Shown here: positions 8,570-18,607 of the stretch, in pieces | Layout: each line of letters opens with the position of its first letter | How positions within the stretch are numbered: the first letter of the stretch is position 1 | DNA from: Pseudomonas sp. sp1636 | GTDB lineage: Bacteria > Pseudomonadota > Gammaproteobacteria > Pseudomonadales > Pseudomonadaceae | Reading direction: 5' to 3' | Assembly: GCF_030376615.1 (NCBI RefSeq) | Contig: NZ_JARRAB010000011.1 | Location: forward strand, 1 to 64,000 | DNA length: 64,000 nt | Position numbers and translations under genes: made by a program | Notes under the pieces: generated by a model | Database searches by the model: none | Seen by the model: the letters and a program-made list of their open reading frames with translations, nothing else | What the model was told of the DNA's origin: nothing

Positions 8570-8974
8570 TCACAAGGTAAAGTCTTCGATCAGATGGCAG
8601 ATGCTGTTGCCGCTGGGCAGCCGATCCGGCTTGCTGCCCCACTCGTCGAGTGCCGCGAACATGCGCTTGCGCAGTTTTTGCATATCGTCAAACCGTTGCG
8701 TAGTTTCCTGCAGACGCAGGGCAATCAGGTGACGCACCGTGGGGCAGGCGCTTTTGCCTCCGTCGGCCTCAATCAGTATTTGCCCGATATCGGCCACAGA
8801 AAAACCCAGTTGCCGTGCACTTAAAATAAAGCGGAGGCGCTGCTCGTCGTGCTCGCGATATGACTTATAACCATTGCTTTGGTCTTTGCTGGGCGTTACA
8901 AAACCGGCGCGGGTGTAATAGCGAATAGTGTCGGCGCTAACCCCGAGTTTTTTGGCTAACTCGTTAACACGCAT
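8570..8974 (-). CDS. MerR-family metal-responsive regulator
   Basis: A 134-residue regulator: winged helix-turn-helix (MRVNELAKKLGVSADTIRYY, 1-20), then the dimer helix (about 80-112). Candidate metal thiols are C77 (GKSACPTV) and C126 (SICHLIE). The spacing is not the classic CueR C112/C120 loop, so the inducer may be copper or another soft metal. I prefer ATG 8974, with GGGGA 7 bases upstream, to ATG 8980. It lies immediately upstream of copA on the same strand, and a typical MerR operator is 115 bases upstream, so it should regulate itself and the whole string. Confidence 0.85.
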   Translation of the reverse strand: MRVNELAKKLGVSADTIRYYTRAGFVTPSKDQSNGYKSYREHDEQRLRFILSARQLGFSVADIGQILIEADGGKSACPTVRHLIALRLQETTQRFDDMQKLRKRMFAALDEWGSKPDRLPSGNSICHLIEDFTL

Positions 8975-9089
8975 CGTCATTTCCCCACTGAATATTGCGA
9001 TGGAATAACTGTTGGCCATTTCGACAGACTGCATTTGATGCAGATCAATCTGCCGCGTCAAACCTAGGACTAGTTCGGCACTCATCGCC

Positions 9090-9120
9090 TTTTTACACCT
9101 GCGTGTAACACACAGGTCAA
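9090..9120 (-). promoter_or_regulatory. MerR-type promoter and operator
   Basis: On the minus strand there is a -35 TTGACC (9115-9120), then exactly 19 bases, then a -10 TAAAAA (9090-9095). The over-long spacer is filled by a dyad with half sites ACCTG and CAGGT (9097-9117) and inner GTGT/ACAC arms. This is the hallmark of promoters that MerR-family activators untwist. It points to merR and the genes after it, leaving a leader of about 110 bases. Confidence 0.75.
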
Positions 9121-9319
9121 GCACCGGACTCACTGCAAATAGGCACTTTGGCACGATGCCGCGGTGTGTACAGCACCATCCAAAACAATCGGTTTGGCCT
9201 CCAGCCCGAAAAGCTGTAGTCGGCCCCCCTTGAGCTTTTCCATGCGAAGGCCTAACGCTCACCCCTGTGCTCAGGGTTACAGCATAGGCAACTCTTCCTT
9301 ACATGAGCCTTAAACCAAG

Positions 9320-9335
9320 ATTACATTTCTGTAAG
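9320..9335 (+). promoter_or_regulatory. CopR/CzcR-type box
   Basis: ATTACATTTCTGTAAG is a near-perfect inverted repeat (ATTACA-N4-TGTAAk), the form bound by CopR/CzcR/CusR-like response regulators. It stands 62 bases before the remnant of just such a regulator gene, so it is probably its orphaned autoregulatory site. Confidence 0.55.
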
Positions 9336-9397
9336 TTTCAGATTGAGGTAATCGATTCGCCCATGCTTTAGGGCATACACAGTCTGGAACTCGCCGC

Positions 9398-9751
9398 ATG
9401 AAACTTCTGCCGGCCGAAGATAAAGGCAAAACCGGAACTTACTTACAGCACCGTCTCGGTGAGGCTGGGTTCAATGTAGATTGAGTACTGAGCGGCACTT
9501 CGGCACTGCTCGCACGGGTCAGCACCCAGCACGGACCGTGCGACAACCTCATCGCCTTCCCGCTCGCTGCCGGCGTGCTCTGGCCGCTGACCCTGAGTCC
9601 TGAAATCGCCGCATTGTCGATGTCCGGCGGCATCGTGCGGATTGCCATCAACCCTCTGTTGCTCAAGGGGCTGCACCTGTCGGGCAATCGCGCCAGGCAA
9701 GGTAGAGGAACGAACGCAGACCGACCGTGCCCCTTACGTGCCCCCCAATAA
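9398..9751 (+). pseudogene. Chimeric remnant: CopR-like receiver fused to P-type ATPase C-terminus
   Basis: From ATG 9398 the frame reads [20 protein letters not shown] then GEAGFNVD, clearly the start of a CopR/CusR-type receiver domain (normally MKLLVxEDExKTGxYL), and then hits TGA at codon 29 (9482). The same frame continues after the stop with TSALLARVS, then switches near 9540 to DNLIAFPLAAGVLWPLT and LSPEIAALSMSGGIVRIAIN, the last two membrane helices of a heavy-metal P1B ATPase (normally YNxxAFPLAAGVL...SPEIAALSMS). It stops at 9749. Two genes have been fused by deletion and then decayed. Confidence 0.65.
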
Positions 9752-9895
9752 TCGAGCACTTCGATCTCTTTGCTTCGCCATAACCTATGCCGAACGGCGT
9801 CTGCAGGGTGTCGGTTGCGCCAGGGAGACGCCATCCGTGTTCCCACCCTCGAAGAGGCAGGAACATGCCAAGGAGACCTCCAACGTGCACCACCA

Positions 9896-10160
9896 ATGGC
9901 GTCCTCCCCCGAAGACCGTGGATATCGCCACAGGCCTCCGTATAACTGCCGTCACACCTATGCGACAATATGCGTAATGTCCGGCCTCAATCCCGCATTT
10001 ATTGCCCAACAACTGGGTCACAGCGTGCAAATGCTGCTCTCGACCTATGCCCGTTGGCTCAACTCAAGCTCCGATTGGAGCGAGCTGGAAAACTGCAGAT
10101 TGGTATCAAATCGGTATCAGACGAATCCAGACCGCTCTACGTTATTGATAGGAAAGACCC

Positions 10161-10177
<17 letters not shown>
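9896..10177 (+). pseudogene. C-terminal remnant of a tyrosine recombinase (integrase)
   Basis: The frame after ATG 9896 gives RPPYNCRHTYATICVMSG, then PAFIAQQLGHS and MLLSTYARW, matching the catalytic C-terminal part of phage/island integrases: Box II Arg (residue 19), LGHS His (42) and the nucleophile Tyr (51). The N-terminal arm-binding and core-binding domains and the first catalytic Arg are missing, and upstream frames are disrupted. The stop at 10175-10177 lies inside the ybiT start region. It marks the eroded end of the metal island. Confidence 0.65.
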
Positions 10178-11750
<1,573 letters not shown>

Positions 11751-11832
11751 TCCATCAAGGCGGCTTAACCCACCCGCAGATCCCGGACAGGTGCCGGATC
11801 GAGGCCGGCCTGGCTCGCCCCGCCCGATAAAC

Positions 11833-11862
11833 AAGCCCGCGCAATGAGCGCGGGCTTGTTTA
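11833..11862 (+). terminator. Terminator after ybiT
   Basis: AAGCCCGCGC, loop AATGA, GCGCGGGCTT, then TGTTTATTT: a 10-bp stem with a T-rich tail, 80 bases after the ybiT stop. Confidence 0.85.
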
Positions 11863-11986
11863 TTTCAGCCGCCGGTCGAGCATACGCGGACAGCTCGCGG
11901 GCCGGCTGCTCGGCCGTCCGCATGGCAAGTGACATTGGCAAATCTCCATCGGGGCTGAAAGTTGTGCCGCCACTCTGCTAGCTTAG

Positions 11987-12147
11987 CTAGGAGGCTGTCC
12001 GAGAACAGACTGACCTATTGCGGAAAGCCGGGCGGGGTCATTGTTTGCCCGCGCTGGATAGAGTGGCTATTCGTCGCGAAAGCACGCAAAAACCGCCGCA
12101 ATCCAGACGTCCCTCACTACAACCGCTATTCCCGAATAGCCTCCTAG
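11987..12147. repeat. MITE-like element with 10-bp terminal inverted repeats
   Basis: The segment is bounded by CTAGGAGGCT (11987-11996) and AGCCTCCTAG (12138-12147), a perfect 10-bp inverted pair. The inside (GTTTGCCCGCG, GGATAGAGTGGCTATTCG, GCAAAAACCGCCGCAA) is similar to sequence at 62425-62560. It carries no credible gene. It fills the space between ybiT and the MmcQ/YjbR gene. Confidence 0.6.
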
Positions 12148-12167
12148 AGAACTCGTGACAAGGCTCA

Positions 12168-12527
12168 ATGCCAATGAAACAACAAGAAATAGCCACTTTT
12201 TGCCTGCAATTACCCGGCGCCCGCGAAGATTTCAAGTGGGGCAACAACCAGGTGTTTTCCGTGGCGGGCAACAAGATGTTCGCCATACTCAACTTTCTCG
12301 GCCATGAGCTGGCGTTCAAGGTCGACAGCGATCTGTTCCTCGGTTATGTCGACCGCCCCGGCATTCGTCCGGCGCCCTATCTGGCGCGTGCGCACTGGAT
12401 CAGCATGAGCTGTACCCAGCCCCCCATCGGCGATGCCGAACTGTGGCAACTGCTGACCCGCTCTCACCAATTGGTGGTGCGCAGGCTGCCCAAGCGCCTG
12501 CAAGCAGGTCTGCTACTCGACCTTTGA
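12168..12527 (+). CDS. MmcQ/YjbR family protein
   Basis: A 119-residue protein with the YjbR/MmcQ double-wing fold pattern: FCLQLPGAREDFKWGNNQVFSV, MFAILNFLGHELAFKVD and a C-terminal helix with RRLPKRLQ. Relatives bind DNA weakly or are of unknown function; the fold is related to CyaY. Two possible ATGs (12168, 12174) differ by two codons and ribosome-site spacing does not decide clearly. It stands alone, convergent with the cold-shock/DUF1294 gene, four bases apart. Confidence 0.8.
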   Translation: MPMKQQEIATFCLQLPGAREDFKWGNNQVFSVAGNKMFAILNFLGHELAFKVDSDLFLGYVDRPGIRPAPYLARAHWISMSCTQPPIGDAELWQLLTRSHQLVVRRLPKRLQAGLLLDL

Positions 12528-12531
12528 TGCT

Positions 12532-13230
12532 CTAGAATGGCAGGCGCAGCACAGCGCTGAGGTAGGCGCCGTCCAGCAGCAACCAGTCAACCCAGAACGC
12601 TTGGTGCGCCGCGACAATCGCCCAAAACCCTAGTTGATAGGAGAGCTTGCGCGTTTTATGCCGCCAGCGCTGTTGGGCCAGCAAGGCACCGGGCCACCCA
12701 CCCAGCAATTCGAGCAGGTGCAAACTGTTCTCCGGAATGCGCCTGTGGCCGTTCATCGCAGAGGCCTTGTCCAGCCAGTACTGCCCGAAACTGATCGAGC
12801 TGGCGGCGGCATATGCCAGCAGCGCCCAGATAAAGTCCGAACTCACCAGCAGCTGCAACGCGCCGAACAACGGCAGGCCACACAATGCGGCAAACAGCAG
12901 CCACTTCAGGCCAAGGTGCTGAACTCCACGCCTGGCCTGTGCCCGCATGGATTTTCGGCCCTGCGTGTGGGCAGACCTGACGGCTCGTGGCTTACGCCGG
13001 ATTGCCGGCCGATCCAGGGACAGGTCGCCCGCCAGGCGAATATGCTCGGCGCGCACACGCCCTTGTTGATCCTTGCCGGCGCTATACAGCACCTGGTCTC
13101 CGGCCACGGGGCGGCGGTCGCCCCGCAGCGCCGAGATATGGGCAAATACCTCGCTGCCGCCCTGCTCCGGTTGGATAAAACCGAAGCCTTTATCATCGTC
13201 CCAATTGCGTAACAGCCCGCGCTGCTCCAT
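12532..13230 (-). CDS. Cold-shock domain plus DUF1294 membrane protein
   Basis: A 232-residue fusion. Residues 1-68 form a cold-shock domain (GLLRNWDDDKGFGFIQPE, EVFAHISAL) that binds single-stranded nucleic acid. A basic linker (70-105) follows, then a DUF1294 membrane part with about three hydrophobic segments and the motif YWLDKASAMNGHRRIPENSL (about 161-180). This domain order is common in pseudomonads. It may tie RNA binding to the membrane; no function is established. Convergent with the MmcQ gene. Confidence 0.85.
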   Translation of the reverse strand: MEQRGLLRNWDDDKGFGFIQPEQGGSEVFAHISALRGDRRPVAGDQVLYSAGKDQQGRVRAEHIRLAGDLSLDRPAIRRKPRAVRSAHTQGRKSMRAQARRGVQHLGLKWLLFAALCGLPLFGALQLLVSSDFIWALLAYAAASSISFGQYWLDKASAMNGHRRIPENSLHLLELLGGWPGALLAQQRWRHKTRKLSYQLGFWAIVAAHQAFWVDWLLLDGAYLSAVLRLPF

Positions 13231-13270
13231 GACGGCCAGTTCCTAACTGAAGGTTCGCATTCTAGCTGGC

Positions 13271-14239
13271 TCAAGCGGCGTAGTGACGGCCGAGAAACCC
13301 AAACAATAGCCGATTCACCCGCGCCGCCTGCTCGTTCTGGATCCAGTGGCCGCAATCGCTCAACAGATGCTGTTCCAGGTTCGCCACGCGCTTGGGCATC
13401 TGCTTGAGGGTGTAGGCTTCCAGGGTACCGAGCGGATCCTTGTCGCCGAGCAGGAACAACGCCGGTTGCTCGATGCGCTGGCCGGCCAAGGCCTCGCTGC
13501 GCTGCCAGTTGCGCTCGAAATTGCGATACCAGTTGAGCGCACCCTGGAAGCCGCGCCCGGCAAAGGTCTGCACGTATTGGTTAAATGCCTGAGCATCGCA
13601 CCAGCTCGGCAACGCCCCCGGATCTTGCATGCCGTCGAACAACCCGGCGCCGGCGGGTTTCTCCTGGAGAAAGAAGTCCTTGGGCACGGCGGCCGAGGTG
13701 TTGTGCATCATCATGCGCAGGGTGCGCGGGATATCGGCGTCCATTTCCTGCTCGGCAACGCCCGGTTGCTGAAAGTGCAGAATGTAATGAAAGCGCCCGG
13801 CATAATGTTCGCGCATCATGTCGATCGCCGGCCGTCTGGGGCGGCCAGCAAAGGGCACCGCCATGCCAATTACCGCCTTGACCCGCTGCGGTTCCAATAG
13901 GGCCAGGTGCCAGGCGACCGGCGCGCCCCAATCGTGGCCGACCACGCACACCTCGCTGTGCCCGAGCGCATCCATGGCCGCCTGGATATCGCCGCACAGG
14001 GTCATCAGGTCATAAGCCGCCGGATCTCGGGGCGCGCTGCTTTGCCCATAGCCGCGCATTTCCGGGATCAACACCCGGTAACCGGCCGCCGCCAGTGGGT
14101 CGATCTGCTGACGCCAGGAGTGCCAACATTCGGGAAAACCGTGCAGCAACCACAGCGGACGGCCATCCGCGGGGCCTGCGCTGTAGAGGCTGAGGGTAAT
14201 GCCGTTGACGTCGAGCAGTTGCTGTTCCGGCGCAGCCAT
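13271..14239 (-). CDS. Alpha/beta hydrolase, epoxide-hydrolase-like
   Basis: A 322-residue enzyme with HGFPECWHSWR (oxyanion HGFP motif), nucleophile motif VGHDWGAP (Asp in place of Ser, as in epoxide hydrolases and haloalkane dehalogenases), a lid with Tyr residues, late acid in LLGDKDPLG and catalytic His in SDCGHWIQNEQ. The Asp nucleophile, HGFPE and GYGxS (RGYGQSSAP) favour epoxide hydrolase. ATG 14239 has GGAGG upstream; longer readings lack support. Cytosolic, with no signal peptide. Confidence 0.85.
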   Translation of the reverse strand: MAAPEQQLLDVNGITLSLYSAGPADGRPLWLLHGFPECWHSWRQQIDPLAAAGYRVLIPEMRGYGQSSAPRDPAAYDLMTLCGDIQAAMDALGHSEVCVVGHDWGAPVAWHLALLEPQRVKAVIGMAVPFAGRPRRPAIDMMREHYAGRFHYILHFQQPGVAEQEMDADIPRTLRMMMHNTSAAVPKDFFLQEKPAGAGLFDGMQDPGALPSWCDAQAFNQYVQTFAGRGFQGALNWYRNFERNWQRSEALAGQRIEQPALFLLGDKDPLGTLEAYTLKQMPKRVANLEQHLLSDCGHWIQNEQAARVNRLLFGFLGRHYAA

Positions 14240-14270
14240 ACCACCTCCATAAGCAGGCTTCACTATGACA

Positions 14271-14294
14271 AAGGCGCGCCAAGCAGCGCGCCTT
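14271..14294 (-). terminator. Hairpin terminator downstream of uppP
   Basis: A 9-bp stem AAGGCGCGC / GCGCGCCTT with a 6-base loop lies between the uppP stop (14326) and the hydrolase start (14239). The T-tract is weak on the minus strand and better on the plus strand. Confidence 0.55.
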
Positions 14295-14325
14295 TTATCC
14301 ATCCGCCGAATACAGCCTTACAGGC

Positions 14326-15156
14326 TCAACCTTGCGCAGTACTCCAGTCGATCAGATGCAGCTGCCAAGTCGCCAGAATCAGCAAACCGAAACCGATGCG
14401 GTACCAGGCGAAGAGCGCATAACTGTGATTGCCAATGAACTTGAGCAGTGCGCGCACGGCAATCATGGCAAAGATGAACGAGGTCACGAAGCCGATGGCG
14501 AACACCGGCAGATCTGCTGGCCGAAACAGATCGCGGTACTTGTAGCCGGAGTACACCGCGGCACCGACCATGGTCGGCATCGCCAGAAAGAAGGAGAACT
14601 CGGTAGCGGCCTTGCGCGACAGACCAAACAGCAGGCCGCCGATAATAGTCGCTCCGGAGCGCGAGGTGCCCGGGATCATCGCCAAACATTGCGCGAAGCC
14701 GATTTTCAAGGCATCCGTCCAATGCATGTCGTCTACGCGTTCGGCATGAACCACATGGTCACGCCGCTCGGCCCAGAGCATGACCATGCCCCCCACTATC
14801 AGCGCCGCAGCGACGGTAATGGGGTTGAACAGGTATTGATGAATCAGGTCGGCAAAGCTCACCCCGAGAAGTACCGCGGGCATGAAGGCAATTAGCAGGT
14901 TACTGGTAAAACGTTGCGCCTCACGCTCCTTTGGCAATCCGACCAGCACCTCGATGATCTTGCGCCGAAACTCCCAGACCACCGCCAGGATTGCGCCCAA
15001 CTGGATGATGATATTGAAAGCCATCGCCCGCTCACCGGCAAAATCGATGAGATCCGCGACTATGATCTGATGGCCCGTACTGGAAATCGGCAAAAACTCG
15101 GTAATGCCCTCAACAACGCCCAAAATCAACGCCTGCATGGCGATCCAAAGATCCAT
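14326..15156 (-). CDS. uppP: Undecaprenyl-diphosphatase
   Basis: A 276-residue multi-pass inner-membrane enzyme (BacA/UppP) that removes one phosphate from undecaprenyl pyrophosphate, recycling the lipid carrier for peptidoglycan and other envelope glycans. Motifs are [17 protein letters not shown] (about 13-29) and [11 protein letters not shown] (about 160-170), the two active-site signatures. The length matches E. coli (273). ATG 15156 has AGGAG upstream; an upstream extension has no ribosome site. Overexpression in the family gives bacitracin resistance. Confidence 0.95.
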   Translation of the reverse strand: MDLWIAMQALILGVVEGITEFLPISSTGHQIIVADLIDFAGERAMAFNIIIQLGAILAVVWEFRRKIIEVLVGLPKEREAQRFTSNLLIAFMPAVLLGVSFADLIHQYLFNPITVAAALIVGGMVMLWAERRDHVVHAERVDDMHWTDALKIGFAQCLAMIPGTSRSGATIIGGLLFGLSRKAATEFSFFLAMPTMVGAAVYSGYKYRDLFRPADLPVFAIGFVTSFIFAMIAVRALLKFIGNHSYALFAWYRIGFGLLILATWQLHLIDWSTAQG

Positions 15157-15486
15157 CAACACTCCTAAGGCGCGCGGCATGTACCGCACATACATATATG
15201 AATAGCCAACCACAACGCTTGAGCGGCTGTCAGACTCAAGCTCTGCGCTATGGTTCCAGTAGCGCAAAAAAAAATTGGCCAACCCTCAGGTTTTCGCTCC
15301 GGGGGCCGAAATGCTATCAGAGACACGCACCTATTGCTGTATCAGAGCCTACTCATGCGTACCCGCGTGAGCATCGGCGCCCAACGTCTTGATCCAATTA
15401 GCGAATGGTCTAGAACAACAAGTGTCGCATTCCGTATATAAGGAACGCGTCCCGAACCCCAGAACTAGCACCGAGAGAGCCTTTCT
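15157..15486. other. Intergenic region between uppP and chemoreceptor
   Basis: This 330-base divergent promoter region contains an A-rich run (A9 near 15270) and a weak sigma-70-like pair TTGATC-N16-TAGAAC near 15390-15417 pointing to the chemoreceptor. No sigma-28 type promoter and no open frame that looks real were seen. Confidence 0.35.
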
Positions 15487-17121
15487 ATGAACAGCCTACG
15501 CAGCCTGCCCATCAGTCGTCGCTTATGGCTTATTCTGGTTGTCGCCATCCTCATGTTGTCCATATTCGGCGCCTTGATGCTGCAACAGATCCATCGCGGC
15601 CTGTATGCCGCCAAAGAAGAGAAGATCCAGCACGTGGTTCAGAGCGCAGCTGGCATTCTCGCCCATTACCACGGCCTCGAGACCGCCGCTACGCTCAGCC
15701 GCGAAGAGGCGCAGAAGCAGGCCATGGACGTGATTCGCGGCCTGCGCTACGCCGGCCAGGAGTATTTCTGGATCAATGACCAGACCCCTACCGTGCTCAT
15801 GCATCCAACCAACCCGAAACTCGAAGGGCAGAATGTTTCCGGCCTCAAGGATGCGGACGGCAAGGAACTGTTCAATGAAATGGTGCAGATCAGCAAAACC
15901 AAGGGCTCCGGTCTGGTCAATTATCGCTGGCCCAAGCCAGGTTCGAGCGATCCGATAGCCAAGGTTTCCTACGTTAGCCTGTTCCAACCCTGGGGCTGGA
16001 TCATCGGCACTGGGGTATACGTCAATGACGTGCAGGAGGAGTTTCAGGCGCAAGCCTTGCGCGCGCTCGGTATCGGCATTGCCATCGCCCTGTTGATGAC
16101 CCTGTTGGTCACCCTGATCTCGCGCAGCATTGCCCGGCCGCTGCAGGAGGCAGTCGACGCCATGGCCAATATTGCCAGCGGCGAAGGCGATCTTACCAAC
16201 GCTCTGGATACTGGCGGCAATGACGAACTGACCACCCTGGCTGGGCACTTCAATACCTTTACCGAAAAATTGCGCCACGTGATCCGCCAGTCACTCGACT
16301 CTGCCGGCGCACTCGATCAAGCCGCCCGCTCGCTCGACGGCATTGCCCGCGAGGCCCAGCAGCATGGCCAGCAGCAATCCCAGCAGATGGAGCTCGTGGC
16401 CACCGCGATCAACCAGGTAACCTATGGCGTACAAGACGTCGCGAAAAATGCCGAGCATGCGTCGACCGAGGTGCATGCCGCCGAAGCCCAGGCGAGCCAG
16501 GGCCAGCAAAACATCGACGCCAGCCTGCGCCAGGTCGGCCAACTGTCCGGCACTATCGATCAGGCGGTGGAGGTGATTCAAAAGCTGGCACTGGAAAGCA
16601 CCCAGATCGGCAGCGTTTTGGAGGTGATTCGCTCGATTGCCGAACAGACCAACCTGCTCGCCCTCAATGCGGCGATTGAAGCCGCCCGCGCCGGTGAACA
16701 AGGCCGCGGTTTTGCCGTGGTCGCCGACGAAGTGCGCCTGCTGGCTCAACGCACCCAGCAATCGACCGCCGAGATTCAGGGTATGATCGAGCGCCTGCAA
16801 GGCAACTCCGAAGCCGCGGTGAAAGTTATTAACGAAAGCAGCCGCGCGTCACAACTCACCGTCGAGCAAGCCAGCCAGGCCGGTGAGAGCCTGGGGCAAA
16901 TCGCCCAATCGCTGCGCAACCTGACCGGTTTGAATGCCTCGATTGCCAGTGCCACACTGCAACAGTCGCAGGTAGTCGAAGATATCAACCAGAATGTCAC
17001 CCAGGCTGCCGGTTTAGCGCACAGCAATGCCCTGGCAGCTGAACAATCCAGCGAGGCCAGCCAACGCCTGGGGCAACTGGCTGAGCAGCTCAATCGAGTG
17101 CTGGGCCAGTTTCGCGTATGA
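15487..17121 (+). CDS. Methyl-accepting chemotaxis protein with single Cache domain
   Basis: A 544-residue receptor. TM1 is at about 10-32; a periplasmic sCache domain (about 35-185; motifs [29 protein letters not shown]) senses small ligands, often organic acids; TM2 is at about 192-214, followed by HAMP (about 215-270) and the cytoplasmic signalling hairpin with the invariant tip [20 protein letters not shown] (about 382-401). There is no C-terminal CheR-binding pentapeptide. It controls the CheA kinase. A hypothetical gene follows 8 bases later. Confidence 0.92.
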   Translation: MNSLRSLPISRRLWLILVVAILMLSIFGALMLQQIHRGLYAAKEEKIQHVVQSAAGILAHYHGLETAATLSREEAQKQAMDVIRGLRYAGQEYFWINDQTPTVLMHPTNPKLEGQNVSGLKDADGKELFNEMVQISKTKGSGLVNYRWPKPGSSDPIAKVSYVSLFQPWGWIIGTGVYVNDVQEEFQAQALRALGIGIAIALLMTLLVTLISRSIARPLQEAVDAMANIASGEGDLTNALDTGGNDELTTLAGHFNTFTEKLRHVIRQSLDSAGALDQAARSLDGIAREAQQHGQQQSQQMELVATAINQVTYGVQDVAKNAEHASTEVHAAEAQASQGQQNIDASLRQVGQLSGTIDQAVEVIQKLALESTQIGSVLEVIRSIAEQTNLLALNAAIEAARAGEQGRGFAVVADEVRLLAQRTQQSTAEIQGMIERLQGNSEAAVKVINESSRASQLTVEQASQAGESLGQIAQSLRNLTGLNASIASATLQQSQVVEDINQNVTQAAGLAHSNALAAEQSSEASQRLGQLAEQLNRVLGQFRV

Positions 17122-17128
17122 GGGATGA

Positions 17129-17743
17129 ATGAGCGGCATGGAACATCAGGAAGTCGATCTCGACCGACCACAGAACCAGGATTTGATCTGGGATCTGGAC
17201 AGCATGGCCCGGCGCGAGCTGGCCGAGCGCTTTATCAAGTTGTTCGAGAATCGACTGTGCGTCTACTCCGACTCAGTGCGTCAGCTCTACACCAATTACA
17301 ACCTGCACTTCCCCCACGATCATGCGCGCAAAATGGTGGTGTTACCCAATCCCTATGCCTTCCATGACACCCTGCACGGCATCGAGGCGCACGCCGTGCG
17401 CAGAACCGGACTCTGCGTACTGCCGGGTGTCGTATTGGGGAAACCAGGCCTGCTGTTAACCACCCAGATAAAAGACGCTGGCCCAACGCCGAAAACCATG
17501 CCGTTCAAACGGGCGCTGGCACAGATCATCAGCAATCAGAAGAAAGCCGGCGACGTCTTTCTACCGATCATGATGAAAGGCGATTTGCGCGAGTTCGATC
17601 AACAGATGCCTTATATCCATCTGCATCGCCTGCAGGTGAGCCGCCTCACCCGGCTCTCCAGCTTCGAGCGCGACGACATCCAGCAGAGCATCACCCGCAA
17701 GCTGCTGATGCTCTACCGCCAAGCCGACAACCTGGACTGCTAG
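17129..17743 (+). CDS. Hypothetical protein, possibly chemoreceptor-linked
   Basis: A 204-residue soluble protein with no signal peptide or membrane segment. I do not recognise a family. Visible features are an acidic N-terminus, a helical ELAERFIKLFENR stretch, a central strand-rich part (MVVLPNPYAFHDTLHG) and a basic helical C-terminus ending NLDC. It begins 8 bases after the chemoreceptor stop on the same strand, so it is probably co-transcribed. The ATG at 17129 or the one three codons later could be used. Confidence 0.6.
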   Translation: MSGMEHQEVDLDRPQNQDLIWDLDSMARRELAERFIKLFENRLCVYSDSVRQLYTNYNLHFPHDHARKMVVLPNPYAFHDTLHGIEAHAVRRTGLCVLPGVVLGKPGLLLTTQIKDAGPTPKTMPFKRALAQIISNQKKAGDVFLPIMMKGDLREFDQQMPYIHLHRLQVSRLTRLSSFERDDIQQSITRKLLMLYRQADNLDC

Positions 17744-17823
17744 CGCATGATCGCCCCGCATATCGATCGCCGGCTCGACATCAGCCGAGCCAGCCCCACG
17801 GCGATCCGGCTGTCGGGCTCACC

Positions 17824-18291
17824 TCATGCGACTAATACACTGGCCCAGGCCAATAGCAAGCAGAGTGAGACGACCACGGTTAGCGGCATACGCAAGCTCG
17901 CATACCAGCGTGGCGCCAGCCCCAGCTTGGCGGCGTGCAGATCGGCAAAATAAAGACCTATAAACGCGATCAGGAGCGTCGGCAAGGCCACTCCCATCGG
18001 CATCCCGGCGGAAATGGCCAGCCAACCGAACAATGGCGGAATCACCGACAACCCTAACTGAATCTGTGCCTGCTCATCGGTCTCCTCGGCACGCATCGCC
18101 AGGCCCCAGTGGATAGCCCCCATAAAAGCCAGGGTTAAGGCTGCAAAATCCAGCAAGGCCTCCAGCACGAAGGGCCGCCAACCCAATGGAATAACCCAGA
18201 TTCCCAGCGCGCCGCTGACAAAGGGTAACAACCCGGCATAACCGAGCAAAATGGCCAACCGTGGTGGCTCTTCGGCCTCAAAGGGGTGCAT
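17824..18291 (-). CDS. DUF3429 membrane protein
   Basis: A 155-residue inner-membrane protein with five hydrophobic segments (about 10-31, 38-58, 80-102, 104-118, 133-152). The segment LAFMGAIHWGLAM is typical of the DUF3429 (TMEM69-like) family. ATG 18291 has AGGAG upstream. Convergent with the preceding hypothetical gene. Function unknown. Confidence 0.85.
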   Translation of the reverse strand: MHPFEAEEPPRLAILLGYAGLLPFVSGALGIWVIPLGWRPFVLEALLDFAALTLAFMGAIHWGLAMRAEETDEQAQIQLGLSVIPPLFGWLAISAGMPMGVALPTLLIAFIGLYFADLHAAKLGLAPRWYASLRMPLTVVVSLCLLLAWASVLVA

Positions 18292-18414
18292 CGCCTACTC
18301 CTGTCTCTCGGTTTAAACCACACCAGCCTGCTACTGATCCACGTATTGAGCAAAGACCCTATACAAAGCTATGTCCCAGTTACGTGCTGCATGCAGGGTA
18401 GCGCTTTTGTCGCA

Positions 18415-18446
18415 GCGGATTTATCCGCGAATGTCGCGGCTGCAAC
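18415..18446. repeat. REP-like palindrome
   Basis: GCGGATTTATCCGC (18415-18428) followed by GAATGTCGCGG is the core of Pseudomonas REP sequences (GCGGATTTATCCGCGAATG). Just upstream (18370-18392) the string ATGTCCCAGTTACGTGCTGC resembles 31748-31770, where a similar unit precedes another REP. It lies in a 300-base gene-free gap before the cytochrome gene. Confidence 0.6.
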
Positions 18447-18607
18447 CGCGCCTCCAGGTAGAGCCTCTGGCCTCGGCATGTTTGCAAGGGTTAACGGGGT
18501 AGATAACCGACGAGGCCCACCTGGGAAAGAATCGGTAAGGGCCGCTTGCCATCAGCCGCGCACCTTGGCATAAGATCAGAGAATAAAACCCAACAAGGAT
18601 GTGTCTG

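Noticed and set aside
9439..9846. Minus-strand 135-codon frame
   Set aside because: Antisense to the CopR/ATPase chimera, whose plus-strand matches are much stronger.
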